DNA of 64,000 bases from Dipteris shenzhenensis (GCA_047967505.1 CM106541.1); one strand, 5' to 3'. Positions 1 through 11,600 are shown, counted from the first letter of the stretch. Numbers and translations are program-made. The notes: a model not told the origin generated them from the letters alone.

Positions 1-596
1 CATGGATGCTTTTTCTACTTTTACCTTTTGTATGACATCCTTGATCTTCTGGAGAGCCATAGCTTTCCCCTCTTGCCTTGCATTAGTAGCCTGCTACTGC
101 TACCTAGAAGGCCTATGTTTTGGGCTTGTGTGGATTTTCTTCACCCGATTCCATCCCCTTGGCTCAAGGCAATGCATGCACGACCTCGTTGCTCGTCTTT
201 TGTTTGCTTTTAATAGTGTAACATCTATTTCAGGTACGTAACATTGGTACCCATTTTAAGATTCCCTAAAAATTCATTAAAATTATAACTTTTTTTAAAA
301 AAGCTATACTTTGCATAGTCAAAAACTAAAAACTTATAGAATTCATACAGTTTTCAAAGATCATGCCTATAAATTAAAAAGGCCTCCACTATATCGCAAA
401 ATATCTTTTGATTTTCTATATTCTCAAAGTCTTACAGATTTTTCCTTCCCGTGCCCTTTATATTTTTATCAAGAAATAACTATTACTATCTTAACTTGTT
501 GCACCTAATAGCATGTTCTACTCATATTGTCCAAATGAGACTTTTCACCCACTTTTTAAATCACATAAAGAAAGAATGGAAAACTTTTATTCGAGG
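1..596. other. No gene recognised
   Basis: Moderately AT-rich sequence. The reverse strand of the first ~105 bases reads as a short Gln/Lys/Ala-rich stretch open to the window edge. It could be the end of a decayed coiled-coil reading frame like the one at 7.5-9.9 kb, but it is too short to call. Confidence 0.5.
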
Positions 597-988
597 GAGC
601 CAAAACCTTTAAATTATTTGAGAAAAAAAAGTAAATTTTTTTGTAGATTCATAGTTTGGTACTTTTGACATTACAAAGATCTCGGAAGGCCCCAAAACCC
701 TAAAAATGACCACAAACATGAATACCTTTCGATGATTTTCCGAAAATTTTAGGTGGGAAAGCATGCATCCGGCTCTCGGTTGATGATATCATCAACCTAG
801 CATGTGGGCGCATGCTTTTCCCTCGGGGCTTTTTCAAAAAATCATCAAAAGGTATCCATGTTTGCAGTCGCTTTTAGGGATTTGGGGCCTTCCAAGCTCA
901 TTTCTAATATCAAAAGTACCAAAAAATGTATCTAAAAAAATTTTAAAAAATTTCCCAAATAATTTAGAGCTTTTAAAGGTTTTGGCTC
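597..988. repeat. Long inverted repeat (foldback or MITE-like hairpin)
   Basis: Two arms of about 190-200 bp face each other around a perfect 20-bp palindrome at 778-797 (GGTTGATGATATCATCAACC). Reading outward, matching blocks include gagccaaaacctttaaa (left, ~597; reverse complement right, ~972-988), ggtacttttga (left, ~657; right, ~917) and gcatgc near the apex. The arms match closely, with small indels and substitutions. There is no spacer and no coding sequence. It could be a foldback element, a MITE, or an inverted duplication capable of giving a hairpin transcript. No clear target duplication was seen outside the arms. Confidence 0.85.
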
Positions 989-992
989 ACTC

Positions 993-1070
993 GGTCAATG
1001 ATATCATTGACCAAGCATATAGCTTGGTTGCATAAGCCAAGGTAGAGCTTGGTAGATGATATCATTGACT
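993..1070. repeat. GATATC-centred palindromic motif, repeated
   Basis: A second perfect 20-bp palindrome (GGTCAATGATATCATTGACC) lies at 993-1012. A third imperfect copy lies at 1,051-1,070. Both resemble the apex of the inverted repeat just upstream, giving three TGATATCATYRAC-type motifs within 300 bp. Each is followed by a short AGCAT-like or AGCAAT-like sequence. Confidence 0.75.
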
Positions 1071-3144
1071 GAGCAATTGGGTTAGATATTTTGGTATATG
1101 CATTTCAATTGAGACAAGCAGGGCAATTGCCAAAGGCGACACAATACATAACATTATCTCAAAAGATTCCAAAGACATTGATTGGATGTAGTACACAAGT
1201 TAAAGCCAAGACACGCCATGTAAGAAAGAGGGTGGCATCTCAACTTGGCTAGGTTGACTCAGAGAATGTTCTAGTGGATAGTTTGGAGGAGGAAGGATCT
1301 TACAACTTTTACCCCACAAGGCTTTAGCTCTAGTGCATTTGAAGATATAGGATCAGAAGATGAGTACTATTCTTTGTAGAATCAATGACATGCATATTTG
1401 TGAAGCAATGTAATTTCTAGCATGTTAGACTTTTGAAATATCTCATGCCATGTCCCTTTCATTTGCATTGGATGCATAGGTTCATATTGTAATGGTTTTA
1501 AGACATTATTGCATTTTATGTGGATTTTGTATTCTAAGTTAAGTTTTTCATGCCTATTTTTTGAAATACTGTTGTTGAGAATTTTTCAAAAAAACATGGT
1601 TTTTATGTCTTGTCAAAAGACATTGTGCAAAATGGCCATCTTTTTAAAAAATATGTAAAATTCATATGAAAATAAGAGATTCCCCTAGAGTTCTCATTTT
1701 GAGGTTACAATTCTCGAATTAGATGTTACAGTGTTTTTTCTCCTCTTTTGTTTGAGTGTCTTCGCCTCTTCTAGTTGAAGTGCTCGCGTTTGCCAGTAGA
1801 CCTACTGGCCCTGACTTCTCAAAGCCTCTGTGTTGCTCACATCTCTTCAATTGAAACTCCTCCCCTCCCCCTTTATCCCTTAGTTTAATCATGGCCTTGC
1901 CCTCTTCCTTTTCACCCCTGTTCTTTTCTCCAGTGACTAATTAATAGGAATTTTCCATTTTTCAATGTCAGGGGGGACATACTAGGATAACAAAAATTTG
2001 AAACACAACTTCACTACATTCATTTAAGGCCCTCGCACAATTCCCATAATAAGAGAAACCAAAACTAACCCTATGGCTTTGCCTTAGGCATACAAAACAA
2101 GGTGAATGATATATCTATCATTCATTAGGCCTGCATGTGCATGAGTGAGTAGAAAATTGGAGGGCCCATGTTGAAAAGGAAGGAGGCTAAGAGTGTGTAA
2201 ACAGGAGTAAATGAGGATAGCCCAAAGGTCATAAAAAGAGGACCCCAAATCATCAATACTCTTTGCCAACGTTGGGAGCAGCCAATGGGAATTTTGAACA
2301 CCCAAAATAACAAAGAATCCACCCAACAAGTGCACCAACCACAAATTAAACGTAACAGAGCATAAATAATAACAACGAGTACTAAATCCATACTTTTCAT
2401 AGGGACAAATACACGACCATCCTCAACCACTCCTTATCTGAAGGTGGATGTTCCTTGAGCGAGCAGTCGGTAGAAAGCATTTGCTTCACAGTTTCTTATG
2501 TCAATGGCTCATAACTAGCTGTGGCCTAAGAGTAATGCAAGAGTTTGCAAGAGATCCAATTTGTGCATTGGAAGAGGACCATCATCTCAACATTAGGCAT
2601 CAAGCACTTTGTGCAAAAGCACACATATGATCGCTCCATTCAGCTCCTTCTGTAAATGCAACTCTATTCTTCTATACTATTAGTTTAGCGGAAAAATTTC
2701 TAGTAATCTAGCAATGGTGGTTTATAAATTAAATGCTGCAAGGTAGGCCTCATGCTCCCCTACATCTTCAATGATTTTGTGCTAGCTTCTTTCATCAATG
2801 CTAGATTCAGGATTCCAATTTGCTTCTTTTGTCTACATCCAATGGAGGTCTCGTTTGTTTGCTTTGCTGGAATTAAGGAAATGGATCAACCAAAAATTAA
2901 TTTAAAAATGGCCAAGGCCAAGAAACAAATGCATGTTTTAAATGCTCGAGACTTTTTTCGGCACATGCATTGATCAGCATCCTCTTCAAGATTTCATTTC
3001 GTTTTGCTACGTGCTTTCAATTGTTAGTAACTTGTGCAAATAAGGTTGAGTGAGTATGCCCTATTCACATCTCCTATTCCAACCCATTAATTAATTAGTG
3101 TGTACATATATGTACATGTACACACACTTTTTTTTGGTGAAATT
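1071..3144. other. No gene recognised
   Basis: Unique-looking, mixed-composition sequence with a pyrimidine-rich patch near 1,740-1,930. A minus-strand frame at 2,125-2,430 is open for about 100 codons and hydrophobic, but it matches nothing I recognise. Its bias follows the purine-rich opposite strand, so it is not called as a gene. Confidence 0.5.
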
Positions 3145-3183
3145 ACACACACACACACACACTCTCTCTCTCTCTCTCTATAT

Positions 3184-3218
<35 letters not shown>
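3145..3218. repeat. (AC)n-(CT)n-(AC)n microsatellite
   Basis: A compound microsatellite: about ten AC units, about nine CT units, a short TATGC interruption, then about seventeen AC units. Confidence 0.95.
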
Positions 3219-3221
<3 letters not shown>

Positions 3222-4298
3222 TATTTTTATTTTTTAAAAACTATTGGTTTCATTGCGCCTCATATAGCATTTTGAAGTTAGAAAGTTGGAGCATTCACAA
3301 ACCACAGAAAGAGATCATAGTAGCTTTTATAAATGAGGCCTTGTAAAACAAGTCATTTTCAAAAGTCTTGTCAAGAGCTTTAAAATATGCATCCTCCCTT
3401 GGGATAAGTCTGAAAATTTATTGGATTAAGTAAAAATGAGTGCTTCCCTTTCAAACCTTTCTTGAATCAAAGTGATATTTCTATCTCAAAATTTGAGCCA
3501 TTTACATCCAACTGACTAAGGTCTACACCATATTTGAATGTTCATCATTGAAGTCTCCTACTCAGATTCATGGAAATGTTATGACACTCGTTCGATAGCA
3601 AGAGCAACAAGCTTTGGACCTCACCAAGGTCTACCCCAAGTAAGGTTTGCCCCATTTCTTCAATGTTCATCATTGCAGTGTCCTAGTAGTGCACTTGCTA
3701 GCATTGCGGGGCTAGGATTTATGATAAAATGATGTGTCCCAATCTTCAATTTGGTAATAGGAAGAGCAACAGCCTTTGGCCCTCACTAATGAGATGTACA
3801 CCATTTGTTTTCTACAACTACCAAAACAAGTTTCCCAATTCAAGGATCACTCTAAGTTAGCTCTCATTTCCATCTTCGTAATTCACAAAGTGTAAGTACT
3901 TGAAAGCTTGTAGGCCAATGAAAAGAGAAAAAAGTACATGTTTAGTGGATGCAAGAGATGTAAGATAGATTTCTAGATTGACAAAGAATAACCATCTCTT
4001 CCATAGGGAATTACTTAATTCTCAAGTAAGTCAATGGGGGTGGCTTCTTAGAGTGGTTGTGGGTGAAGGTTGCCAAAACTATAAGTCTTGTTTTGGCATC
4101 TAGTGCAGGTTATTTTTCCTTACAATTATCTAAAGCCTTCATGTCCCATGACCTAATTATGGCAATTGCCTGTAATATAGGTTAGATCCCATAAGACATG
4201 ATGAGTACCTCCACTCTTCCCTATTTGTGCATTGTATATGAAGCATTCTATAGAATTGCATGCAAGGGGATGTTTTTTGGTGAGCGTGCCCCAAAATC
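3219..4298. other. No gene recognised
   Basis: No domain-bearing reading frame. Two partly similar blocks (about 3,540-3,620 and 3,655-3,770) share words such as aatgttcatcattg, agagcaaca and ctttggacctcac, suggesting an old imperfect local duplication. Confidence 0.45.
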
Positions 4299-4417
4299 AT
4301 GAGCACACTCTCTCTCTTCTCTCTCCTTTCTTTGAATGTCTATTTCCCTCTCTCTAATCGTGCATGTACTCTCTCTTCTTCTCCACTCCCCTATATCCCC
4401 TCCTCCCCCTTTCAACC

Positions 4418-4482
<65 letters not shown>

Positions 4483-4706
4483 CCCCCCTCTCTCCCTCCC
4501 CCCGCCCCCCCTCCTTCCTCCCTCTCCCTCTCCCTCCCTCCCTCCCTCCCTCTATCAATCACTCTCTCCCTCGCTCCCTCCCTTGCTTCCTCCCTCCCTC
4601 CCTCCCCCCACCCTCTCTCTCTCTCTCTCTCTGTGAATGTCTATTTCTCTCTCTCATCTCACATGTACTCTCTCTCCTTCTCAACTCCCCTCTATCTATT
4701 AGTCCC

Positions 4707-4749
<43 letters not shown>

Positions 4750-4756
4750 AGAGTAG
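4299..4756. repeat. CT-rich low-complexity tract with (CT)n and (CCCT)n runs
   Basis: About 450 bp of almost pure pyrimidine on the plus strand. It includes uninterrupted (CT)n at about 4,430-4,480 and 4,710-4,750 and CCCT/CCTCC stretches between. The phrase ctctctgtgaatgtctatttctctctct recurs in variants at about 4,330 and 4,630, so the tract expanded by duplication. Long Ser/Leu/Pro frames here are artefacts of the repeat. Confidence 0.95.
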
Positions 4757-5590
4757 AAAGCACAATGGTACATAAGGGGTCTATGTTAGCAATGCCTACA
4801 TCATCCACATCTATATCAAGGACCTTGACCTCGACCTCTTATTCTACTAGCACAAACTCGATGCAAGACTTATCACCAATGTCACCATCATTAGGATGAC
4901 ATACATAGGACCACAGCCTTCCTCATCTTTCCTCTCACCTCTCCCTCTCAGCTAGCTACCTTTTTAGCCCCTAGCTAGAATTACTCCACCCTTGCCTTAG
5001 ATATCTCCATGCCCCGCTCAATTTACTCAACCACATTGCCTACTATTCAGCCCCATCCCCTACATTTGTATGTGTGGTCTTGACGGTGACTCATGTATCG
5101 TGGGTATCTTGCCAATACATTGGTGAGCTCTACTCCAATCTTGTTGATACGTCGGTGAGCTCTACTCCACTCTACTCCAAGTTGGGATCAATGCAAGTGC
5201 TTGCCAACCATTAGTGTCACTCTAACATCTTTCGGACCATTTCATTGTGATTCCACAAGAGGTAGGGGGAGGGGGTGAAGGGAGTGAGAGGGGGAAGGAA
5301 AGAGAAGAAGGAAAAGGAGGAGGGCGAGAAGAAGAGGGAATGGCAATCACAAAGCACAACAAGGAAACAAGAGAATGCTCGAACAACTCATAGAGAGAAA
5401 AAGGGCTTGTATTTTAAAAGTGCAAACAACAAGTAAAGACCAAAATTAAACTTTTTTCCTTATAGACATCTCACCTTTTGAAGGGAGCGCCAACCCTTTT
5501 CTCTTCCTTCCACTAGCTATCTTCTCTCTTTTTACAATTCTCTTAGGCTTGTCTGGCTCCAAAGCGTAATCTCCTATAGAAGCTACTCTA
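4757..5590. other. No gene recognised
   Basis: Unassigned sequence with a purine-rich patch at about 5,255-5,340 and a small local repeat (gttgatacgtcggtgagctctactcca-like words) at about 5,120-5,180. No conserved protein or RNA feature was seen. Confidence 0.45.
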
Positions 5591-6307
5591 TGATTTTTAT
5601 GGCGTGATCCTCACACCTAATGGAGCACATGAGAGCTGATGGCCACTTGCATAAGGGAGTATCTATCTAGTTGCTGAGGAAAGACTTGAGGAAAATTGAA
5701 CAAAACATTGGGGCTTCTTGCTTGGAGGGCTCAAGTCCACAGATGACGCATTACATGTATGCGGGATAGACTCTCCGATCTCAAAGCCTAATAGATGGTC
5801 CAAAATTTGATGTTGCTCCAAGAAGGTTATTTTCCAAGTTGGCTAGAGTCCTACATCCAAATCATGTATTGGGGGCTTGGAGGGGTCCTCTAGATCCTAA
5901 TATCCACCTTGGGTCTCATGAGGATGCTCTTTCCACCATTGTTGATAGCTTTTGTCTATGAACATTGAATCTAATGAGTGGTTTTACCTCCATTACATGA
6001 GCTAACTAGAGGTGAGATCCTTCTAATTGTGCTTGAGGGTCTCTAGATCATTTGAGGGCGGGAAAGTTTTGAGCATCTAATACCAATCGGGGGTTGAAGG
6101 AACATGCTCCAGAAGAAGGAGCTCGACAAGATTCTGTTGTGAAGGGGGCGGGCTAAGGATTTGTTGGATGAGATTATTGTCCACCAAAATATCCTTTGGT
6201 GCATTTGGCAGTTGACACAACATGGATAATGTCTCAGTGTGATTGCTAGTGTGTGTTTGGGAAGTGAATGGGGGTGCAGTGTTAGAAGTGTGAGAACAAG
6301 TGCCAGG

Positions 6308-6338
<31 letters not shown>

Positions 6339-6358
6339 CTGTGTGGGCATGAGAGCAT
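5590..6358 (-). pseudogene. Possible decayed reading frame, unknown family
   Basis: One minus-strand frame, read from 6,358 downward, stays largely open apart from scattered stops. It begins next to a (GT)n repeat, which supplies a His/Thr run in translation. It then gives non-repetitive sequence including the words LPNAPKDILVDNNLIQQ and QQWWKEHPHET and a more acidic stretch (EDPSKPPIHDLDVGL) before petering out near 5,600. The residue mix is protein-like, and at least two stops are TAG. No domain was recognised. It may be part of an old retroelement ORF or a chance open frame. Confidence 0.25.
6309..6347. repeat. (GT)n microsatellite
   Basis: About fourteen GT units followed by a CTGTGTG tail. 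Confidence 0.95.
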
Positions 6359-6359
6359 T

Positions 6360-6933
6360 AAAGAGGGTGGCCGGTATAGGTGCCTAGAGGGGATGGGAGG
6401 GGTAGTTAGGATTAGGTGGGGGTATTTTTCAAGGGTGGGAGGTTGGGTAGAGGCAAAACTATGAGGGCGGTATCATTTTTCTCTTCAAGAATTCCTTTGG
6501 GAATTCTTTCGAGGTAGAATACATGGATTGTATCAAAATTTCTCATGCCAGATTATAACATCCGATGCATGTCTTCTAGGAGTAGTTGTATATTAATGCT
6601 ATACTGCTAGTTGGATGATATATTATAAAGCATATACTCTTGAGTTCTTATGGCTTGTTGGCATCCCTAGCGTTGGAATCACCCAAGGCCTTTGGCCAAG
6701 GAATGTGGATGGCAAGGACGTGTATTAGGCTTAGAGAGTTGCAAAATGTCCTCATCCTCTAGGAAAAGAGAGGACTCTTGGTTTATCCTACACCAAGTTT
6801 GCAATGATAGGGTGTAGGTTAAGCTACAAAATGTCGGTGGCTCATTCTAGGGTGAGCTCCTGGTGTTTGAAAAAGGCCATGGCCAAAACGGGTTGGTAAA
6901 AGGTACTATGTCATTGGAGAAGGGCTTGAAAGG
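6360..6933. other. No gene recognised
   Basis: Sequence outside the left end of the LTR at 6,934. No conserved features were seen. Confidence 0.45.
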
Positions 6934-7393
6934 TGTTCAAAGTGTCTTTAGACAAGTGAAAAACACAAACACGTCTTCACTCTTGACAAGGTGCTAGTAG
7001 TCAGAGTATAATCGAAAAGTAATCGGACTACAAAACTATCACGAGATGTATAAAAAGAATAGAGAGGAAATATTGCAAAGGGAGTATGTTTCTTGTATAT
7101 TATGTTTTAGTAGAGAATACATCAACTCAATAACTCAAACCTTCAACACGAGCTGATACAAGGTTTATAGCCAATCTGAATGTTGTAAGGCAATAGTAAG
7201 TTTCAAAATGTAACAATCATAGTCCAAAACATTATGTGGTGGATTAGGCTGAGTGCTATGATGGACAGTTACAACTGTTCCTACAGTTACAAAATGATCC
7301 CACTACTTTGTTTTAGTAACTCCCTCTTACTAGAGGTGTGTTTATATTATACCATGGTAAGTTTTTATGTGGGTGGAGGCTATATCTTCAACA
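6934..7393 (-). repeat. LTR of gypsy I, left copy (3' LTR on the minus strand)
   Basis: On the minus strand this 460-bp block starts TGTTGAAGATATAGCC and ends CTTTGAACA, so it has TG...CA ends. A second copy in the same orientation lies at 25,091-25,545 and matches along its whole length. Shared blocks include the Pro/His-rich ccacccacat start, gggagttactaaaacaaagtagtgggatc and the tail gtgtttttcacttg. The pair is the best candidate for the two LTRs of the gypsy element between them. The five bases outside each end do not match (aaagg versus cttaa), so the two could also be independent solo LTRs of one family. Confidence 0.75.
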
Positions 7394-7450
7394 CTTGGCA
7401 CTTCTGGTAGAGAAGATTTTTTACAAAAAGTTGGGGACATGTACCCTTTT

Positions 7451-9921
7451 TTACTGAAAATATTCCTTCAAGTGAACCATGAGTGTATGTGAAGCATTGA
7501 GGTCAATCATTATTCCCAAAGTGACAACTGGATCTGTAGTTTTGGTTTCCTCTTTCTTTTCTTGAGTCTCTTCTTGTGCTTTTGCTGATTCTGGCTCTTC
7601 ATTTGTTCTGTTGGGGCTGGCACACATGGAATGGTTGGGGGTAGTCTTGACTTCACTGCTACTACTGGCATCTTTTTTAGGCTGTTCTACTGTATGCTTA
7701 GTAATTTGTGTCATGAATTCTACAGGCTTATTGAAATTTGCAGGAGTCCCTGCTTTCCCTGTTTCAAAGAGTGTGAGAGGGTCATCCAATGGCATCTGCT
7801 TCTTTTTTGGGCATCCTTTGATTTTGCCCTCAGAGTCTCTAGCTCATAGGCCATGGCCTCGTAGGCATATGTAGCTAATGCAAAAGCATCGTATGGTCAC
7901 TGGTGATAGTAAAGAGTTTGCCTTTCAAGTTATTCCACATCTCCTAAGATGTCTTGATCAGTTGATTCTTCAACTCAGTGAATTAATATTTGCTAAGGAA
8001 TATGCCGTCTACTTTGTCAGCCATTGTCTTGAGTTGCTGTCCTACATTTTATAGTGCATGAATCTGTTGCTTTAACAAAATATTCTCGATTTGAAGGTCA
8101 CTATGATTTGCTCCCATACGGTCAAGCTAGACAAAGAATTCATCCTTCATTTCTTGGAGCTAGCCTATTACAATAGGCATGCAATCTTGTTGTACCTTAA
8201 CTTGGGCTATTAGCTTTGCAATATGTTTGTTCTATTGCAACATAGGCTTTGCATATTCTTTCTCAAGTTTTGAGAGTTTGGCCTGTGCACTAGCAAGTTG
8301 TTGCTACATGTCAGACTGCTTGAGCATGAATTCCTGTACTACTTGTTTGTTTTTTTGCAACTATTGGAGTTGTTGCTATAGCTTTGCTTGTTCGTTCTTT
8401 TGGTGTTCAAAGTACTGTTGCAGTATGAGCAAGGCGTTGTCGGCCTGCATGCTTGACACCTCTGTGTTTGCTACTGCGAATGCTTGTGTTTCCTTGACAA
8501 GACTTTCGTGCAAGTCTAGCTTGTGAATTGGAGACAAATTTTCAAATGGGGTCTTGGGGGGTGAGTTGAGGAACAACTAGGCCATGTCGGCCTCGGGCTT
8601 CAATCATGTTTCCTTTGGCATCATAGCTTTAGCTCATTGATTGAGCTTGATCTTTTTGGCTGATTTTTGTTTTGCTTGCAATGCTTCATCTTGAGAATAC
8701 TGTGTTGCTTGCAAGTCTTGCACTATTGCATCCTTCAATTGGTCAGATTCTCTGCTGTCCTATAGATCTGCTAAGGACTTATGATATACTGCTTGCAATG
8801 CTTCATCTTGAGAATACTATGCTGCTTGCAAGTCTTGCACCATTGCCATTCTCTGCTGTCTTATAGCTCTATTCTATCATGCATGTGCTTTCTTTGATCC
8901 TCTCGGTATTGTATAATCATGTTTGGCATCTTTTCCTTGTTATGTGCTACAAATTCAAACAATGATGTAATGAAGGGTGTAATCTTGGAATGTGCATTAG
9001 AGGTAGTCAAATCCTTCTTTGCTATTTCCCCCATAAAGATGTGAGTGCAATAGGTGAGCCCAACTTATTTGTGTGCCCTTCTCGATCGTGGGGAGTATTG
9101 CATAGGAATCCTGACTCATTGTGTGTGGCTTTACCAAAATCTGCTTTCTTTCCAGATGCCACACCAGTTGTCGATGGTGGCCTATATCTTGCACATTACT
9201 AACAAAGAAATAATTTTTCTGCGTTTAGGTGGTTCAAATTCCTTGTGCATCTCACTATCTACATCCTTTTTGTATGCAACTTCCTTTCTAATCAAAGGCA
9301 ATTGAAAAACCTCCGAGATAATCTCGGGTGTCACCATGAGATTGTTGCTCAACATACCTTTCGATTTCTGGAAAGCTTCATACTGTGCCAGAGGATCTTG
9401 TGGAGCCTTCCAAAACATCCACAAAAGACTTGTGTACTAAAGCAAGCCAATCTTCTTCAACCATTTCTAGTTTTTGTTGAGGTCTAGAGAGACCTTGAAG
9501 TTGGCAAAACTAGCCTTCACAATCTGTTTCTTGAGCAATGGCTGGGGGGGTTCGTCATTCGACTCTGTCTCTTCACTCTCTACGATGATGATCGCCTTCT
9601 CCTCATCTGGGCTTGTTCGGGGGCTATTTCTTGCCGGAGTCAGAGACTTCTTACTGCAACCCATGTCATCATCTAGAAAAGCGGCTCTGTGAAGGAGCTC
9701 TATGATGCCACTTGTGGTTTGGAAGCCAATGGAGTTGTGAGCCTCAAACTATGCTTTGGAGCCATTTGAAGGGAAGTTTGTGTGGAGAAACCGTTGCTCA
9801 CTGGGTTTGTGTGGAGATTCACTGGTACTCTTGCATGTGCCGGACTGGCAGTGTGAAGCGGTGATTGGGTGTGTGTATTATCCACCTCCCATCCCTCCTT
9901 ACTTATATGCGCCTTCATCAT
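7451..9921 (-). pseudogene. Extra sense ORF between integrase and 3' LTR of gypsy I: coiled-coil, Gln-rich protein
   Basis: A broken minus-strand reading frame of about 2.4 kb (some 800 codons). Read from 9,921 it gives a Pro/Ser/Thr-rich start and an acidic patch (DEEKAIIIVESEETESNDE). A conserved-looking segment follows with WKAPQDPLAQYEAFQKSKG and NNLMVTPEIISEVFQLP (about 9,180-9,430). Then comes a globular stretch, a long Gln/Leu/Lys coiled coil (about 7,950-8,700) and an acidic Glu/Lys/Thr tail (7,451-7,795). Stops inside the coiled coil are mostly TAG in Gln context. It lies in sense with the gypsy I pol upstream and just before the LTR, the position of env-like or additional ORFs in some plant Ty3 lineages. 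No membrane span or signal was seen, so env is not supported. The middle part vaguely resembles plant transposon-protein domains, but I would not name a family. Confidence 0.5.
8673..8860 (-). repeat. 117-bp direct repeat inside the extra ORF
   Basis: The word tgcttgcaatgcttcatctt begins at 8,673 and again at 8,790, followed in both copies by gagaatac, ttgcttgcaagtcttgcac and attctctgctgtc. The 117-bp spacing equals 39 codons, so the duplication keeps the reading frame of the coiled-coil ORF. Confidence 0.85.
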
Positions 9922-10479
9922 GGAGTCGGTGTGGCATGCATGGGTGATGATGCTTTTTCTCGTGGCGAGGACATCACTTGTGTGATCGGCCTTGTTGAAA
10001 TTTGCATCATGTATTCTATGTACATATGAGCATTGATGGGTCAGTATAGTGAATCTAGTGTCCTTTGTGAGTCAGTGGACTAGGGGCGGCAGATAGGTGG
10101 AGCATTGTCGGACTCTGTTGGATTTCATGTGGAGAATCGGAGGCAAACTGAATGGTTAGACTGTGGGGCGGACACTAGAGTGGGACAAAAGTCGGATTGG
10201 AGTGGGTGGAGCGGACGTGGGATTGAGTATGCAAATAAGGCATCGGACCTCAATCGGAATCCGAAAAGTCAAAAAAGACACGTGCGATGTGTGCGGTAGA
10301 TCGTTGTCAGATTTGTTTAGTTTGGTCCCTGTCAGAATCTTGGCGTAGTTCTCAGTCGATTTTGTTGGACTGTTCGGACTTCGGTCAAAAACACGTCGGA
10401 CCATTGTTGGAGCGGAGCTTGTTGTGGCATCATCTTGTTGTCTCCTCTCACCTGCAAAATCACCTTTGTTTATTGTAGG
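9922..10479. other. No gene recognised; junction between integrase remnant and extra ORF
   Basis: The integrase similarity ends near 10,480 and the extra ORF starts near 9,921. Between them a locally GC-richer stretch (10,090-10,420) has repeated gtcggattgg- and gtcggac-like words but no conserved coding sequence. Confidence 0.4.
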
Positions 10480-11000
10480 GTAAGTTGAGTATACCTGAAC
10501 TGGATGTGAAGTACGGCAACATCATGCTGCATTGTTGGTGGAATCGGCATGAAATGTAATTGTAGCCACTGATCATGTGATTTCTTGTTATTGATTACCT
10601 GAGAATTTGGATGCAAGTTTAATTGGTCCAATAAAGTCCAATCCCCACTTTTAAAAAGGTCCCAATGGAAGAATGGGCTGATGTGGCATTCTATCACTAT
10701 CCATTGGTCTATCATCCCTTTGACATGACAAGCATGATTTGGCATAATTGTGTGCATCTTTTAATACTGTGGGCCACCATAATCTAGCTTGTAAGATTTT
10801 CTTGCCCATGATATCACCTGAGAAGTGGCCTCCTACTGGCCCTCCATGTGCCTTTGCTAACATAGCTTTTTGCTCATGGTCTTGGACACACCTTCTGATT
10901 ACCTAGTCAATGCCTCTTTTGTACAACACTCCAGCAATAATAAGGAAAGGTCTTCTTTGCAATCCTAACTTCTTTATTTGATACCTATTCAATGTTTCTA
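10480..11000 (-). pseudogene. Gypsy I integrase fragment
   Basis: Ty3/gypsy integrase N-terminal zinc domain and the start of the catalytic core. At 10,651-10,863 the minus strand gives an HHCC finger with AHGGPVGGHF, LWWPTVLKDAHNYAKSCLSC and a downstream RPMDSDRMPHQPILPLGPF. After one stop the same frame continues KWGLDFIGPI (about 10,620-10,660), the canonical start of the core with its first catalytic Asp. Decay increases toward 10,480, and the second Asp and the Glu of DDE were not found. Integrase joins cDNA to the genome; this copy cannot, being truncated and interrupted. Confidence 0.9.
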
Positions 11001-11600
11001 GGATTAGTTCATTAATAAGGAAAAATAACATCTTGTCATACTAGTTTGGTGGTTCTTCTATCCTTACTATAAATATACATGCATTAGGGAGTCCATTTGG
11101 GATGCCAGTCGAAGCTTCTCTTGACTATAGTCTGCTCAAATAATCAGCTATGGCATGATGTTTCCCTGGTCTATGTACCACAATGTAATCAAACTACTGT
11201 AACAAAAGCATCCATCTTGCAAGCCTTCCTGTTAGTTGCTATTTATTGACCAAATAAAACAAAGCCTAGTGGTTAACATGAAAATTTACCTTATTAGCCA
11301 GTAAATAATGCTTAAACTTATGCAATGCATAAATCATACCAAGAGCCTCCCTTTCTATGATTGCATAGTTTCAAGCATGTTTGGTTAAGATACTACTTGC
11401 ATAGTAGACAAATCTCAACCATTTTGGTGTTTTCTATTGCATTAGGACTGCAACAAGTGCTGAATCTGAAGCATTCACAAATACTTTAAAAGGAAGAGAC
11501 CAATCAGGGGGTTGTAGGATAGGTGCCACCATAAGAATCTTTTTCAAAATGCTAAATGCATATTCTTGAGGATTTCCCTAGATGAATGGTTCTATATCTC
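11000..11600 (-). pseudogene. Gypsy I RNase H domain remnant
   Basis: The minus strand downstream of RT gives, with stops, the typical Ty3 RNase H series: EVFVNASDSALVAVL, VYYASSILTKHA, REALGMIYALHKFKHYLL and the closing GKHHAIADYLSRL tether (about 11,110-11,500). The residue order matches Ty3/gypsy RNase H closely, but several stops break the frame. The domain degrades the RNA strand of the RNA-DNA hybrid during reverse transcription. Confidence 0.88.

Noticed and set aside
2125-2430. Hydrophobic 101-codon frame suggesting a membrane protein
   Set aside because: No family resemblance or supporting promoter or context, and an overlapping frame on the same strand is also open and hydrophobic; probably compositional.
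4299-4775. Long Ser/Leu/Pro-rich open frames
   Set aside because: Artefact of the CT-rich tract; all frames on that strand are open.
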